NCBI GenBank assembly: GCA_030949985.1
Contig: JAUZRX010000051.1
Location: forward strand, 105,074 to 169,073
Origin: Acidobacteriota bacterium
GTDB taxonomy: Bacteria; Acidobacteriota; Polarisedimenticolia; J045
Length of the DNA: 64,000 bases
Direction of reading: 5' to 3'
The first letter of the stretch is position 1, and every line of letters starts with the position of its first letter. Position numbers and translations under genes: made by a program. The notes below the pieces were generated by a model that was not told the DNA's origin, did not search any database, and was given only the letters and a program-made list of their open reading frames with translations. Below, piece by piece: positions 37,901 through 46,547 of the stretch.

Positions 37901-38740
37901 GTAACCCTCGAACACCGGCGCGAGATAAGCGTTGACCAGGGCCGTATCCGTCCGGGCGAGCAGGCCGATGAAGGGCGCCAGCTCCGAGCCGAGGGAAACG
38001 TGGCGCACGCCGGCCCGGCGGAGGATAGCGCCGACCCGCCGTTCGTGTTCGGGAAAACGGTCGGAGTGGGGCAGGGCGACGGCGACGGGTGCTCCCTCGT
38101 CGGCCAGGCGGCGGGCCAGCGCGGTGATCTCGTCTTCGTCGAGGTCTTCGAGCGGCTGGCCCCGGGCGGAAAGCCGGCCACGGATCTCCACCACTTCCCG
38201 GTACAGGGTGGGACGCGGCCGGATCGCAAGGGCGAAGAGGTCGTCCCGGGCCTGGGTGCCGATGCGGGGCAGGTCGCCCAGCCCCCGGGCGGTGATCAGC
38301 ACCGGTGGTGCGCCGTTGCGGGTGAGCAGGGCATTGGTGGCCAGGGTCGTGGCCAGCCGCAAGTCCATCGGCGGCAAGGGGGCGTCGGCGGGTGTTGCCG
38401 TGAGCAGGTGGGCGGCGAGCAGGGGGGCCGGGCCGTCGTAGGCCAGTTCCACCACGGTGCCCGGGGGCAGGAGGCCGACGGGCGCCGGGTCCAGTTCCAG
38501 GCTGGAGTCGGCACCGCGGTACCCGGTGACCCGTGCGGTGTAGCCGTGGTCGGTGCGCAAGCGCAGGCCTCGCAGCAGGTCGTCGTGCCGGGGCCACGAG
38601 CCGGAGAGGGCGATCGAGGCGCCGCCGTCGTGGCGCTCGACCCGTCCCCGCAGCAAGGCCGAGGTCAGTACCTTGGTTCGCCGGACCTCGCCTCCGGGGC
38701 CGAGGGCCAGGGCATCGGTGAAGGTGCCGCCGGTGTCCAC
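34985..38740 (-). CDS. Fused hydantoinase/5-oxoprolinase (HyuA-HyuB)
   Basis: Large protein of at least 1251 residues. The N-terminal half is HyuA-like: [12 protein letters not shown] (ATP site), [16 protein letters not shown] and [14 protein letters not shown]. The C-terminal half, from about residue 760, is HyuB-like ([69 protein letters not shown]). It would hydrolyse 5-oxoproline, a hydantoin or a similar cyclic amide with ATP. The GTG at 38740 truncates the first strand: in-frame WRVLV precedes it, and no ATG, GTG or TTG is found for at least 28 codons upstream, so the true start is uncertain (see findings). Confidence 0.9.
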   Translation of the reverse strand: [1251 protein letters not shown]

Positions 38741-38955
38741 CAGGACCCGCCATGGCCTGGAAGAGCCGGGGCTGGAAGGCGTTGGATCTACGATGGCTGG
38801 TCTCCTCGCGGGCGCTTGCCGATGGGCCCCACCCAGTGTTTCGCGAGACTCCCGGCCCTGTCCACCCGGCCGGACGGCGGCATGCCGCGGCCCGGCCCCG
38901 CCCGGTCTGGCATTTTCCTGGCGGGAGTCAGGGGTTGGATGTACACCCTGGGGGA

Positions 38956-38975
38956 GGTCCTGTAAGTGCAGGACC
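38956..38975 (+). promoter_or_regulatory. 5' leader hairpin of the secreted protease
   Basis: GGTCCTG (38956-38962), loop TAAGTG, CAGGACC (38969-38975): a perfect 7-bp stem ending two bases before the GGAGG ribosome site (38978-38982) of the protease. Its position suggests an effect on translation or on mRNA stability. No known riboswitch class is recognised. Confidence 0.4.
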
Positions 38976-38988
38976 CTGGAGGATGGTC

Positions 38989-41583
38989 ATGCCCTGGTTC
39001 CGGTCCATAGGTCTCGCTCTGCTCGTCACCGCCGCGACGACGGGGGCCGTCGCCCTGGCGGCTCAGCCCGTTCTTCCGCCTTCCCGCGTTTTCGATATGG
39101 CGCCCCTCGAGCGGGTCGAGTTGCACCTGATGCCGCCGGTGGACGTGGCGGCGCTGTTGGCCGAGGACGCCCTGCGGGGCAAGGACGAGCCCTTGCGGGT
39201 GGGCTACCCGATGAAAGCCGACCTGGCCCCCGACCGGGCGGGTACGTGGGAGACCCTTCCCGATGGTTCCCGGGTCTGGCGCCTGCGGGTGCGGAGCGCC
39301 GGCGCGAAGTGGATCGTTCTCGGGTTGGGCACCTACCGCCTGCAGCAGGGAGGCGAACTGTGGGTCTACGACGCGGCGGGTCGCCAGACGCTCGGCCCGT
39401 TCACGGCGGCCGACGTGCGCTCCCATGGCCAGCTCTGGTTTCCGCCCCTCGAGGGGGATACGGCGGTGATGGAGTTGCGCTGGCCCAAGGCTCTGGCCGA
39501 CACCTCCCCGAACCTGCATCTGGGCACCGTTTCCCACGGATACAAGCCCTGGGGAGATTTCGGGCGTCCTGAAGAGCCGGGTCCGGATGCGGGCTCGTGC
39601 AACATCGACGTCAACTGTCCCCTGGGAGATGCCTGGCAGGACGAGAAACGCGGCGTCGTCAATCTGCTCGACGGCGGCAGCGGTTACTGCTCGGGCTCGC
39701 TGATTGCCAACGCCGACAACGAATGCACGCCCTACGTGCTGACCGCGGCGCACTGCCTTTCGTCCAACGGGGCGGCGGCGAGTACGACCTTTCAGTTCAA
39801 CTTCGAACGCCCCGGCTGCAACTCCGGCACGGCTCCGACGGACCAGACCGTGACCGGTTCGACCCTCAAGGCCACCTACTCGGCCAGCGACTTCACCCTG
39901 CTGCTGATGGACGTCGAACCGCCGGCGGGGTACCAGGCCTACTACAACGGGTGGTCCCGCTCCACCACGGCGGCGACCCAGAGCTGGTGCATCCACCATC
40001 CGAACAACGACGAGAAGTCCATCTCCCGCAACCTGGATCCGCTGATCGACGGTTCGAACTGGGGGCCGGATCACTGGCGTGTCACGGAATGGGAAGACGG
40101 CACCACCGAGCCGGGTTCGTCGGGCTCGCCCCTCTTCGACCAGAATCACCGCATCGTCGGCCAGCTTCACGGCGGGACGGCTTCCTGCACCAGCCTGACC
40201 TACGACGAATTCGGCAAGTTCGATGTGTCCTGGACCGGGGGCGGCACGGCGGCCAGCCGTCTGCGGGACTGGCTCGACCCCTCGGGCACCGGGGTGGTGA
40301 CCCAGGACGGCTACGACGCGACGGTCTGTGGTACGCCGCGGCCCAAGTTGCTCTACGCCGGTCACGTGGCCAACGACGGCCCCGGCGGCAATGGGGACGG
40401 CGTGGTGGATCCCGGGGAGACCATCGAGTTGCAGGTCGACGAGAGCAACACGGGCACCCTCGACGCGACGGGAGTCTCGGGGACGTTGACCACCACCACC
40501 ACGGGAGTGAGCATCACCGATGACTCGGCCACCTGGCCCGACATTCCCCAGGGGCAGACCCGCCGCTCGGATCCGCCCCACTTCACCCTGGTGGTGCCCG
40601 GCGATCACCCCTGCGGTCAGCCCATCGCCCTGACGGTACACATGAGCGCGGTGGAAGACCCGGGGAGCTGGAGTTCCGACTTCGAGGTGCCCACCGGCAC
40701 GGCCCAGACGAACGGTATCTTCCAGGACGACATGGAATCGGGGGTGGGGAGTTGGACCCAGCAGACCCTTTCGGGCAACAACCCCTGGGGCCAGAGCACC
40801 GCCGATGCCGCCAGCCCCACCACCAGCTGGTTCGTCTCCGACATCGCCTCGGTCAGCGATTCGGTGCTGCTGATGACCCCGCTCACCGCCCTGCCGGAGA
40901 AAGCGAAGATGATCTTCCAGCACCGCATCAACTCCGAGTCGGGCTACGACGGCGGTGTGCTGGAGTACAGCACCGACGGCACCACCTGGGTCGATGCGGG
41001 TCCGCTGATCGTTCGTGGCGGCTATGACAACACGATTTCCAGCGGCTCCAGCTCGCCCCTGGGCGGGCGCGAGGCCTGGTCCGGGGATTCCGGGGGCTGG
41101 AAGGAGGTCGAGGTGGACCTGGCGTCTTTCGCCGGGGGCGACGTGCGCTTCCGCTGGCGTTTTGCCACCGACTCCTCGGTCAGCGACGAGGGCTGGTACA
41201 TCGATGACGTGGTGGTCGACGCCACCTCCTACACCTGCAACCCGGTGGGACCGGCCCTCCCCGGCGAGGTCTCCGACCCCTCGGGGGGCGGCGCCCTGTT
41301 CACCGTGGCCAAACATCCCGGCGGATTCGAGCTGAAATGGTCGGCGCCCCCGGACGGAGGGCCCGTGGATGTCTACAAGCTCTATCGCTCGGCCCTCGGT
41401 GGCGCCCTGGCGGCGGTCTGCGAGGCGGACCTGGGTACGGGACTGTCCATCGTGCTGCCCAGCCTGAGCGACCAGAGCGAATTCGTGGCCGTGGCCCGCA
41501 ACGCCTCCGGGGAAGGTTCCTACGGCGCCGACAGCGGCGGCAATCCCCGCCCGAAGGCCAGCGCCGCCGACGCCTGTCCCTGA
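38989..41583 (+). CDS. Secreted lysyl endopeptidase-like serine protease
   Basis: Exported protease of 864 residues. ATG 38989 is chosen because GGAGG lies six bases before it; ATG 38983 overlaps that site. A signal peptide (1-25) is followed by a propeptide-like domain (to about 190) and a trypsin-fold domain with the triad in LTAAHC, ASDFTLL and PGSSGSPLF, plus several Cys as in Achromobacter/Lysobacter protease I. After it come a Ca-binding-like region (GDGVVDPGETIEL), a jelly-roll module of immune-inhibitor/MAM type (FQDDMESGVGSWT to DEGWYIDDVVVDA) and a C-terminal fibronectin III-like domain. It is likely a nutrient-acquiring enzyme. Confidence 0.88.
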   Translation: MPWFRSIGLALLVTAATTGAVALAAQPVLPPSRVFDMAPLERVELHLMPPVDVAALLAEDALRGKDEPLRVGYPMKADLAPDRAGTWETLPDGSRVWRLRVRSAGAKWIVLGLGTYRLQQGGELWVYDAAGRQTLGPFTAADVRSHGQLWFPPLEGDTAVMELRWPKALADTSPNLHLGTVSHGYKPWGDFGRPEEPGPDAGSCNIDVNCPLGDAWQDEKRGVVNLLDGGSGYCSGSLIANADNECTPYVLTAAHCLSSNGAAASTTFQFNFERPGCNSGTAPTDQTVTGSTLKATYSASDFTLLLMDVEPPAGYQAYYNGWSRSTTAATQSWCIHHPNNDEKSISRNLDPLIDGSNWGPDHWRVTEWEDGTTEPGSSGSPLFDQNHRIVGQLHGGTASCTSLTYDEFGKFDVSWTGGGTAASRLRDWLDPSGTGVVTQDGYDATVCGTPRPKLLYAGHVANDGPGGNGDGVVDPGETIELQVDESNTGTLDATGVSGTLTTTTTGVSITDDSATWPDIPQGQTRRSDPPHFTLVVPGDHPCGQPIALTVHMSAVEDPGSWSSDFEVPTGTAQTNGIFQDDMESGVGSWTQQTLSGNNPWGQSTADAASPTTSWFVSDIASVSDSVLLMTPLTALPEKAKMIFQHRINSESGYDGGVLEYSTDGTTWVDAGPLIVRGGYDNTISSGSSSPLGGREAWSGDSGGWKEVEVDLASFAGGDVRFRWRFATDSSVSDEGWYIDDVVVDATSYTCNPVGPALPGEVSDPSGGGALFTVAKHPGGFELKWSAPPDGGPVDVYKLYRSALGGALAAVCEADLGTGLSIVLPSLSDQSEFVAVARNASGEGSYGADSGGNPRPKASAADACP

Positions 41584-41693
41584 AAACCTGGACCGGCGGA
41601 CCGCCGCCGGGACTGTGGATGGGCGATAATCGTCGCCGGCCCCGTGGCCTTCCGCACCGGGAAGCGATGGCAGGCGGGTCCCAGGAGCTTTCC

Positions 41694-42758
41694 TTGACCT
41701 CAACGCCCCCGGCGACGGAGATGGCGTTCGCCTCCGGCGCCACCCTCGTCGTCGCCCAACTCGCGTTCATCGGAGACATGGTCTTCACCACGCCGTTGCT
41801 CGACGCCTTGCGTCGGCGCTGGCCGGGGTGCCGGATCACGGTGGTGGGGCGCCCGCGGGCGCTGGAAGTGCTCGAAGATCACCCGGCGGTGGATCTCCGT
41901 CTCCCCTACGACAAGGATGCCGATCAGCGGGGCGGGGCCGGTTTGCTCACCGTCGGCCGCCGGATCGCCGCCCTCGAGCCCGACCTCTTCCTGGGGGTCA
42001 CCCGCTCGCCGCGCACGGCCCTTCTCGCCGCGCTGTCGCGGGCGCGGGTGCGTGTGGGTTTCGCCGGTCCCGGGCGGTGGCTGGCCTACAACCGCCTGGT
42101 TCCCCGTCCGGGTCCCGCGCGTCCCCTGCCCGGGCGGCCCCTGGCCCTGCTCGAGGCCCTGGGTGCCGTCGGCGACGACCTCCCGCTGCACCTCGAGGTG
42201 GGGCCGGTCCGGCTCCAGCGCGCGGTGGAGGATCTGCGGCGGGCGGGGTGGCACGGCGGGGGGCTGGTGGCGGTGGCGCCCGGGGCCAACTACGCGACCA
42301 AACGCTGGCCCGAGGAGCACGTGGCCCGGCTGCTGGACCTGCTGGCCGGTGAGGACGGGGTGCAGGTGGCACTCTACGGCGGTCCCGCCGAGCGGGGGCT
42401 GATCACCCGCCTGGTGCAAGGGCGCGGCCGGCAAGTGCTCGATCGCTGTGGCATCGGCCTGGCCCGGCTGGCGGCGGAGTTCACCCAGGCTCGGGTGGTG
42501 CTCTGCGGCGACTCCGGCCCCCTGCACATCGCCCGGGGCCTCGGCCGTCCGGTGGTGGCCCTGTTCGGACCGACCGATCCGGCCCTGGTGGCCGACGGGC
42601 GCCCTTTTCCGGTGTTGCACCGGGGCCTGGAGTGCCAGCCCTGCTCGCCCCACGGCGACGCCCGCTGCCCCCTCGAACACCACCGCTGCATGCGGGAGAT
42701 CCGCGCCGAGCAGGTGCTCGCGGCACTGGGCGCGGCGGCTGGCGGTGGCGATGAGTGA
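41694..42758 (+). CDS. Glycosyltransferase family 9 (heptosyltransferase-like)
   Basis: Protein of 354 residues. A TTG at 41694 with AGGAG seven bases upstream is the best start; ATG 41721 has GGAG directly against it and would be too close. The GT-B fold shows VVAQLAFIGDMVFTTPLLDALRRRWP, VAPGANYATKRWPEEHVARLL and ARVVLCGDSGPLHIARGLGRPVVALFGPTDP, all typical of ADP-heptose:LPS heptosyltransferases. It starts a four-gene operon for a surface glycan or LPS core, overlapping the next gene by eight bases. Confidence 0.9.
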   Translation: MTSTPPATEMAFASGATLVVAQLAFIGDMVFTTPLLDALRRRWPGCRITVVGRPRALEVLEDHPAVDLRLPYDKDADQRGGAGLLTVGRRIAALEPDLFLGVTRSPRTALLAALSRARVRVGFAGPGRWLAYNRLVPRPGPARPLPGRPLALLEALGAVGDDLPLHLEVGPVRLQRAVEDLRRAGWHGGGLVAVAPGANYATKRWPEEHVARLLDLLAGEDGVQVALYGGPAERGLITRLVQGRGRQVLDRCGIGLARLAAEFTQARVVLCGDSGPLHIARGLGRPVVALFGPTDPALVADGRPFPVLHRGLECQPCSPHGDARCPLEHHRCMREIRAEQVLAALGAAAGGGDE

Positions 42759-43866
42759 CGCGCCCGCCACGTTGCACCTGGACACCGGGCGCGAACTGCG
42801 CGGCGGCCAGCGGCAGGTGGCGTTCGTCGTGGAAGGATCGATGCGTCGCGGGATCCGCACGGGACTGGTTACGCCCCCCGACGCTCCGCTGGCCCGCCGA
42901 CTGGGCTCCCTCGAGGGGCTGGCACGGAGCGAGCTTCCCTTCCGGGGAGAATGGTCCCTGGCGGCCCTCCTCGGGCTGCGGCGACTGCTCCGGGAGGGCG
43001 GCTGGCAGGTGGTGGCCTGTCACACCCCCCACGCCATCTCCTACGCGGCCTTCGCCTGCGGTCGTCGCGCGGCGCTGGTGGCCCACCGCCGGGTGGACTT
43101 CCCCCTGGGCCGGAATCCGCTGGCGCGTCGCAAGCGGGGTTGGCCGCACCTGTGGGTCGCGGTGGCGGGGAGTGTGGCCCGGCAGCTCGAGCGGGACGGC
43201 GTGCCGCCGGAGAAGATCCAGGTCGTGCCCTCGGCCATCGACCCTGCGAGGCTCGAGCCCCGGCGCAGCCGCCAGGCCGTGCGGCGGGAACTGGGTGTGG
43301 CCGATGGTGTGACCTTGATCGTCAGCGTGGGAGCTCTCGCCGCGCACAAGGGGCATGCGAGCCTGATCGAGGCGGCCGCCCGTTTGCAGGGACCGTTCTG
43401 CCTGGTGATCGCCGGGGAAGGCGAACTCCGGCGAGAACTCGAGGACCGGGTCCGCGGGAAAGGACTGTCCGGGCAGGTGCGTTTCGTCGGCCAGCGCAGC
43501 GACGTGGCGGACCTGCTGGCGGCCTGCGATCTCTACGTCTTCCCTTCCCTCTCCGGCGAGGGGTCGCCCGCCGGTCTCAAGGAGCCCCTCGCCATGGGGG
43601 TGCCGACCCTCGCCAGCGACCTGCCGGCCCATCGGGAAGTGGGCATCGACGCCGACTGGACCTTCCCGCCGGGAGACGTCGATGCCCTGGCGGGCCTGCT
43701 GCGCAGGGCCCTCGAGGGACGGGGGCCTGTCGTCACGGCCGGCCTGGCGGCCGGCGTGCGGGAGCGCTTCTCGCCGGAGAGGCTGGTGGACGACACCCTC
43801 GCGGCCTACCGCACGGCCCTGGAGCTCAGGGGGGCGGGGCGCGCCGGCCGGAAGGCGGGCGGGTGA
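42751..43866 (+). CDS. Glycosyltransferase family 4
   Basis: GT-B glycosyltransferase of 371 residues. The acceptor half has LHLDTGRELRGGQRQVAFVVEG and CHTPHAISYAAFA. The donor half has VSVGALAAHKGHASLIEAA, VIAGEGELRRELE, FVGQRSDVADLLAACDLYVFPSLSGEGSPAGLKEPLAMGVPTL. The E-x7-E type nucleotide-sugar motif appears as EGSPAGLKE. It overlaps GT9 upstream and the membrane protein downstream by one base (TGATG). The sugar transferred cannot be inferred. Confidence 0.9.
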   Translation: MSDAPATLHLDTGRELRGGQRQVAFVVEGSMRRGIRTGLVTPPDAPLARRLGSLEGLARSELPFRGEWSLAALLGLRRLLREGGWQVVACHTPHAISYAAFACGRRAALVAHRRVDFPLGRNPLARRKRGWPHLWVAVAGSVARQLERDGVPPEKIQVVPSAIDPARLEPRRSRQAVRRELGVADGVTLIVSVGALAAHKGHASLIEAAARLQGPFCLVIAGEGELRRELEDRVRGKGLSGQVRFVGQRSDVADLLAACDLYVFPSLSGEGSPAGLKEPLAMGVPTLASDLPAHREVGIDADWTFPPGDVDALAGLLRRALEGRGPVVTAGLAAGVRERFSPERLVDDTLAAYRTALELRGAGRAGRKAGG

Positions 43867-45074
43867 TGACGGCGAGGTGGCGGCGGGTCGTCGGCACGCC
43901 GCTGCGGGAGACGCTGGCCCACCTGCTGCTCGCGGGAAGCGTGGTGGGCGGCTACGTCGTTTTCTTCGGGAGCTGGCGGCGCTTTGTGCATTTCTTCGAT
44001 CATGGTGACCAGCTTTTCTACGATTTCGTCTATCACTACATGCCCATGGCGGAGAAGATCGCCACGGCTCACGGCCCGGTGGCGGGCTATTTCTACCCGC
44101 CGCTGCTGGCCCTGCTGCTCGAGCCCCTGACGCGGGTCGAGCCGGGGACCGCCATGGGCCTCTGGGCCCTCGTCCAGGTGCTCTCGGCCGCGCTGCCCGT
44201 CCTCGTCTTTCGGCTGAGTACGGGGCGCCGCTCTCTGGCGCTGATGCTGACGTTGCTGCAACTGACGAGTTTTCCCCTGCTGCACAACTTCAAGTGGGGC
44301 CAGGTGAGCACGCCCCTGGCGGCGCTGGTCTTTCTCGCGGCGGGGCTCGGCTTCCGCGGCGTGCGGGGCGGGATGGGTGCGGTTCTGATCGCCCTGGCGA
44401 CGGCGCTGAAGTACTACACGGGTCTGCTGGCGCTGCCCTTCGTGCTCGGGCGGCGCTGGTCGCATGTGATGGTCATGGCCGCTGCCACCGCGGCCTTCCT
44501 CTTTCTCCTCCCCGCCTGGGTGATGGGGCCGGGAGCCCTGCTCTCTTTCTACGGGCAGCTCACGGAAGCCGCCGTGGAGGCCCAGTCATGGGTCTCCGGC
44601 GATCCCAACTCGCAGGCCCTGTCTCACGTGGTGTTGCGCCGGCTGTACGGGCGGGGCGATGCCGCGCCCCGGCTGGGGATCGCCCTGACCGTGGCGGGGG
44701 GCCTTGTCGTCGCCGCCTCGCTGGCCTTGATCCATCGTCGCCGGGTGATGGAAAAGGACCCCGTGCTGGCCACCGCTCTGCTGCTGGCGATGGTTCCTTT
44801 CGTGGTCAGCACCTCCTGGCCGCACTACTTCGCCTTCCTGCCCCTGGCCCAGGTCTGGGTCTTCCACCGGTTGTCGGGGGCGGCCGGGGGGCTGCGCTGG
44901 ATCGCGCGGGTGGCTTGCGCCGCCTCGGTGGTCGTCGGCAGCGTCCTACCCGCGATTCTGCTGGGGGGCTGGAAGCTCTACGGGCTGTGGGGTCTGCCCC
45001 TGCTGGCCGATCTGCTCCTGCTCGTGGGCCTCGTCATCGTCGTCGGATCTACGGCGGGGGAGAGGAGGGCCTGA
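43866..45074 (+). CDS. Polytopic membrane glycosyltransferase, GT87/DUF2029-like
   Basis: Integral membrane protein of 402 residues with about ten helices. DHGDQLFYDFVYHYMPMAEKIA, YFYPPLLALLLEPLT and ALKYYTGLLALPFVLGRRW match polyprenol-phosphate-sugar-dependent GT-C enzymes of the DUF2029 type: an acidic pair in the first loop, then a YPP motif. It would transfer a sugar outside the membrane to the glycan started by the two preceding enzymes. This is inference from fold and operon. Confidence 0.83.
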   Translation: MTARWRRVVGTPLRETLAHLLLAGSVVGGYVVFFGSWRRFVHFFDHGDQLFYDFVYHYMPMAEKIATAHGPVAGYFYPPLLALLLEPLTRVEPGTAMGLWALVQVLSAALPVLVFRLSTGRRSLALMLTLLQLTSFPLLHNFKWGQVSTPLAALVFLAAGLGFRGVRGGMGAVLIALATALKYYTGLLALPFVLGRRWSHVMVMAAATAAFLFLLPAWVMGPGALLSFYGQLTEAAVEAQSWVSGDPNSQALSHVVLRRLYGRGDAAPRLGIALTVAGGLVVAASLALIHRRRVMEKDPVLATALLLAMVPFVVSTSWPHYFAFLPLAQVWVFHRLSGAAGGLRWIARVACAASVVVGSVLPAILLGGWKLYGLWGLPLLADLLLLVGLVIVVGSTAGERRA

Positions 45075-45919
45075 TGGGAAGGCGTACCGTGCTTCTGCTG
45101 CTGGCGGGCGTCGTGGGATCGGCGCTCGCCGGCGGGGAGGCGGTCGGGCGGTCGGAACGGATCGACGGGGAGGCGCGTCGCCTGATCGCCGCGCTCACCC
45201 GGCTCTGGCCGGATGTGAGCTGCCGGCTCGACGAGCCGGGGCCGGCGCCCTTGCCGCCGGGGAGTCTGCTCGCCCGCGCCGTGCGGGGAGGCAGCGCCGA
45301 CCGTCTCGAGGTGGCGATCGCCGCCCGGGTGGCGGCGGCCTGGAGGCGCTGCCTGGGCGACGCCCTGCCGGCGCCGCCGACTTTCGAGGATGCCGAGCCG
45401 CCGGCTCCCGAAGCCTGGGTGAAGAAAGCGCTGCCCGGACTCGTGGCCCGGGAAGCGGGGTTCCTGGCCCGGGCCCTCGAGGCTTCCGGGGCTTCCGACA
45501 GCCGGCGCCTGGCGGCCCGGGCGGCGGCGGCTCGTTTTCGCCGGGTGGCCATGCTCTCTCCCGCCGCCATCGCGCGACGGCGCCTTGCCGAGCGGCAGCA
45601 GGGTCTGGCCCTCTACACCGCCTATCACGCCCTGCTTCGGGCCCGTCACGAGAGCCCCGCCGCCGGCGGCGGGGATTTCGCCTACACCCTCGCGCCCGCC
45701 CTGCGGTCGGTCCTGCTCGAAGCTCTCGAGCAGGCGGCGGGTGGCGAGAGCGCCGCCTTCACCCCCGAGGTGGCGGGATTCGCCCAGGCCCTGGTCCTCG
45801 ACCGTGTGCGCCACGGCTGGAGGGAGGAACTCCACGATGCCTGGCGCAGCCTCGATCAGCTCCTCGTGCAGCCCGTCCGTCCCTTCGGCGACCGGGGCGC
45901 CGCCCCGGCCGCTCGCTGA
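45074..45919 (+). CDS. Secreted alpha-helical protein of unknown function
   Basis: Not recognised. A protein of 281 residues with a signal peptide (RRTVLLLLAGVVGSALAGG). The rest is Ala/Arg-rich and probably helical, with AAARFRRVAMLSPAAIARRRLAERQQGLALYTAYHALLRARHE in the middle. It contains only a few Cys (CRLD, RCLGD). ATG 45074 overlaps the preceding stop (TGATG), so it belongs to the glycosyltransferase operon. It ends 24 bases before the convergent PepSY-type gene. Confidence 0.7.
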   Translation: MGRRTVLLLLAGVVGSALAGGEAVGRSERIDGEARRLIAALTRLWPDVSCRLDEPGPAPLPPGSLLARAVRGGSADRLEVAIAARVAAAWRRCLGDALPAPPTFEDAEPPAPEAWVKKALPGLVAREAGFLARALEASGASDSRRLAARAAAARFRRVAMLSPAAIARRRLAERQQGLALYTAYHALLRARHESPAAGGGDFAYTLAPALRSVLLEALEQAAGGESAAFTPEVAGFAQALVLDRVRHGWREELHDAWRSLDQLLVQPVRPFGDRGAAPAAR

Positions 45920-45943
45920 AGGATCCGCAGGGAGCGCGGTGTC

Positions 45944-46528
45944 TTACAGGTAACGCTGGAACAGCAGGAAGACGATCGGCACCACGAACCCGGCCAGGAC
46001 GAACCACTTGCCGCGGCCGGCCAGGCCCTTGCGGCCCCGCAGGACGAACATCCCGGTGATCGCCAGCAGCAGCAGGACGGCGGCGTAAGCATCGGCGAAC
46101 CAGGTCCACAGGCCCTTGCCGTGGTTGAGGTGGAGGAAGTTCATGTCCCGCAGCAGCCAGCGCTCGCGGGGACGTTCGATGACCGCGCGGCCTTCCTCGG
46201 CATGGGCTTCCACGCTCCATCCGTCGTAGAACAGCATCACGGTTTCCGGGGCGGGGCGGAAGGATCGCACCGGGGGGCCGGGCAGGCCCAGGGCCTCGAC
46301 CAGGGCGGCGACCATGGTCTCCCGGTCGGCGACGGGAACCGGATCGAAGGGCCTGGTGATCCGCTCGAAGGTGTAGTTGGGGTTCCACTGGTGGACGTGA
46401 TTGACGGCGATACCGGAGACGGCATAGATGATCGTCAGGGCCACGCAGAAATAACCCAGATCCCGGTGCAGGATATTGTTCCAGCGCCGCCAAGAGAAGC
46501 CTTGGCGGCGCCGGTCTTCGTTTTTCAT
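45944..46528 (-). CDS. PepSY-associated transmembrane protein
   Basis: Membrane protein of 194 residues. Helix 1 (WRRWNNILHRDLGYFCVALTIIYAVSGIAVNH) carries the His pattern of PepSY-associated TM proteins. A periplasmic domain of about 80 residues and two C-terminal helices (WFADAYAAVLLLLAITGMFVLRG and GKWFVLAGFVVPIVFLLFQ) follow. Family members often act in heme- or flavin-linked iron/metal reduction. It probably shares an operon with the DUF4920 gene upstream, 19 bases away. Confidence 0.85.
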   Translation of the reverse strand: MKNEDRRRQGFSWRRWNNILHRDLGYFCVALTIIYAVSGIAVNHVHQWNPNYTFERITRPFDPVPVADRETMVAALVEALGLPGPPVRSFRPAPETVMLFYDGWSVEAHAEEGRAVIERPRERWLLRDMNFLHLNHGKGLWTWFADAYAAVLLLLAITGMFVLRGRKGLAGRGKWFVLAGFVVPIVFLLFQRYL

Positions 46529-46547
46529 CGGGTTCGCCGGCGGGAGC

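Noticed and set aside
36113..38965. 950-codon open frame on the plus strand, antisense to the hydantoinase gene
   Set aside because: High GC removes stops from antisense frames. The product has no protein-like pattern, and the minus-strand gene carries clear family motifs.
38788..41703. 971-codon minus-strand frame antisense to the secreted protease
   Set aside because: It is a shadow. The plus frame has a signal peptide, the catalytic triad and recognisable domains; the antisense product does not.
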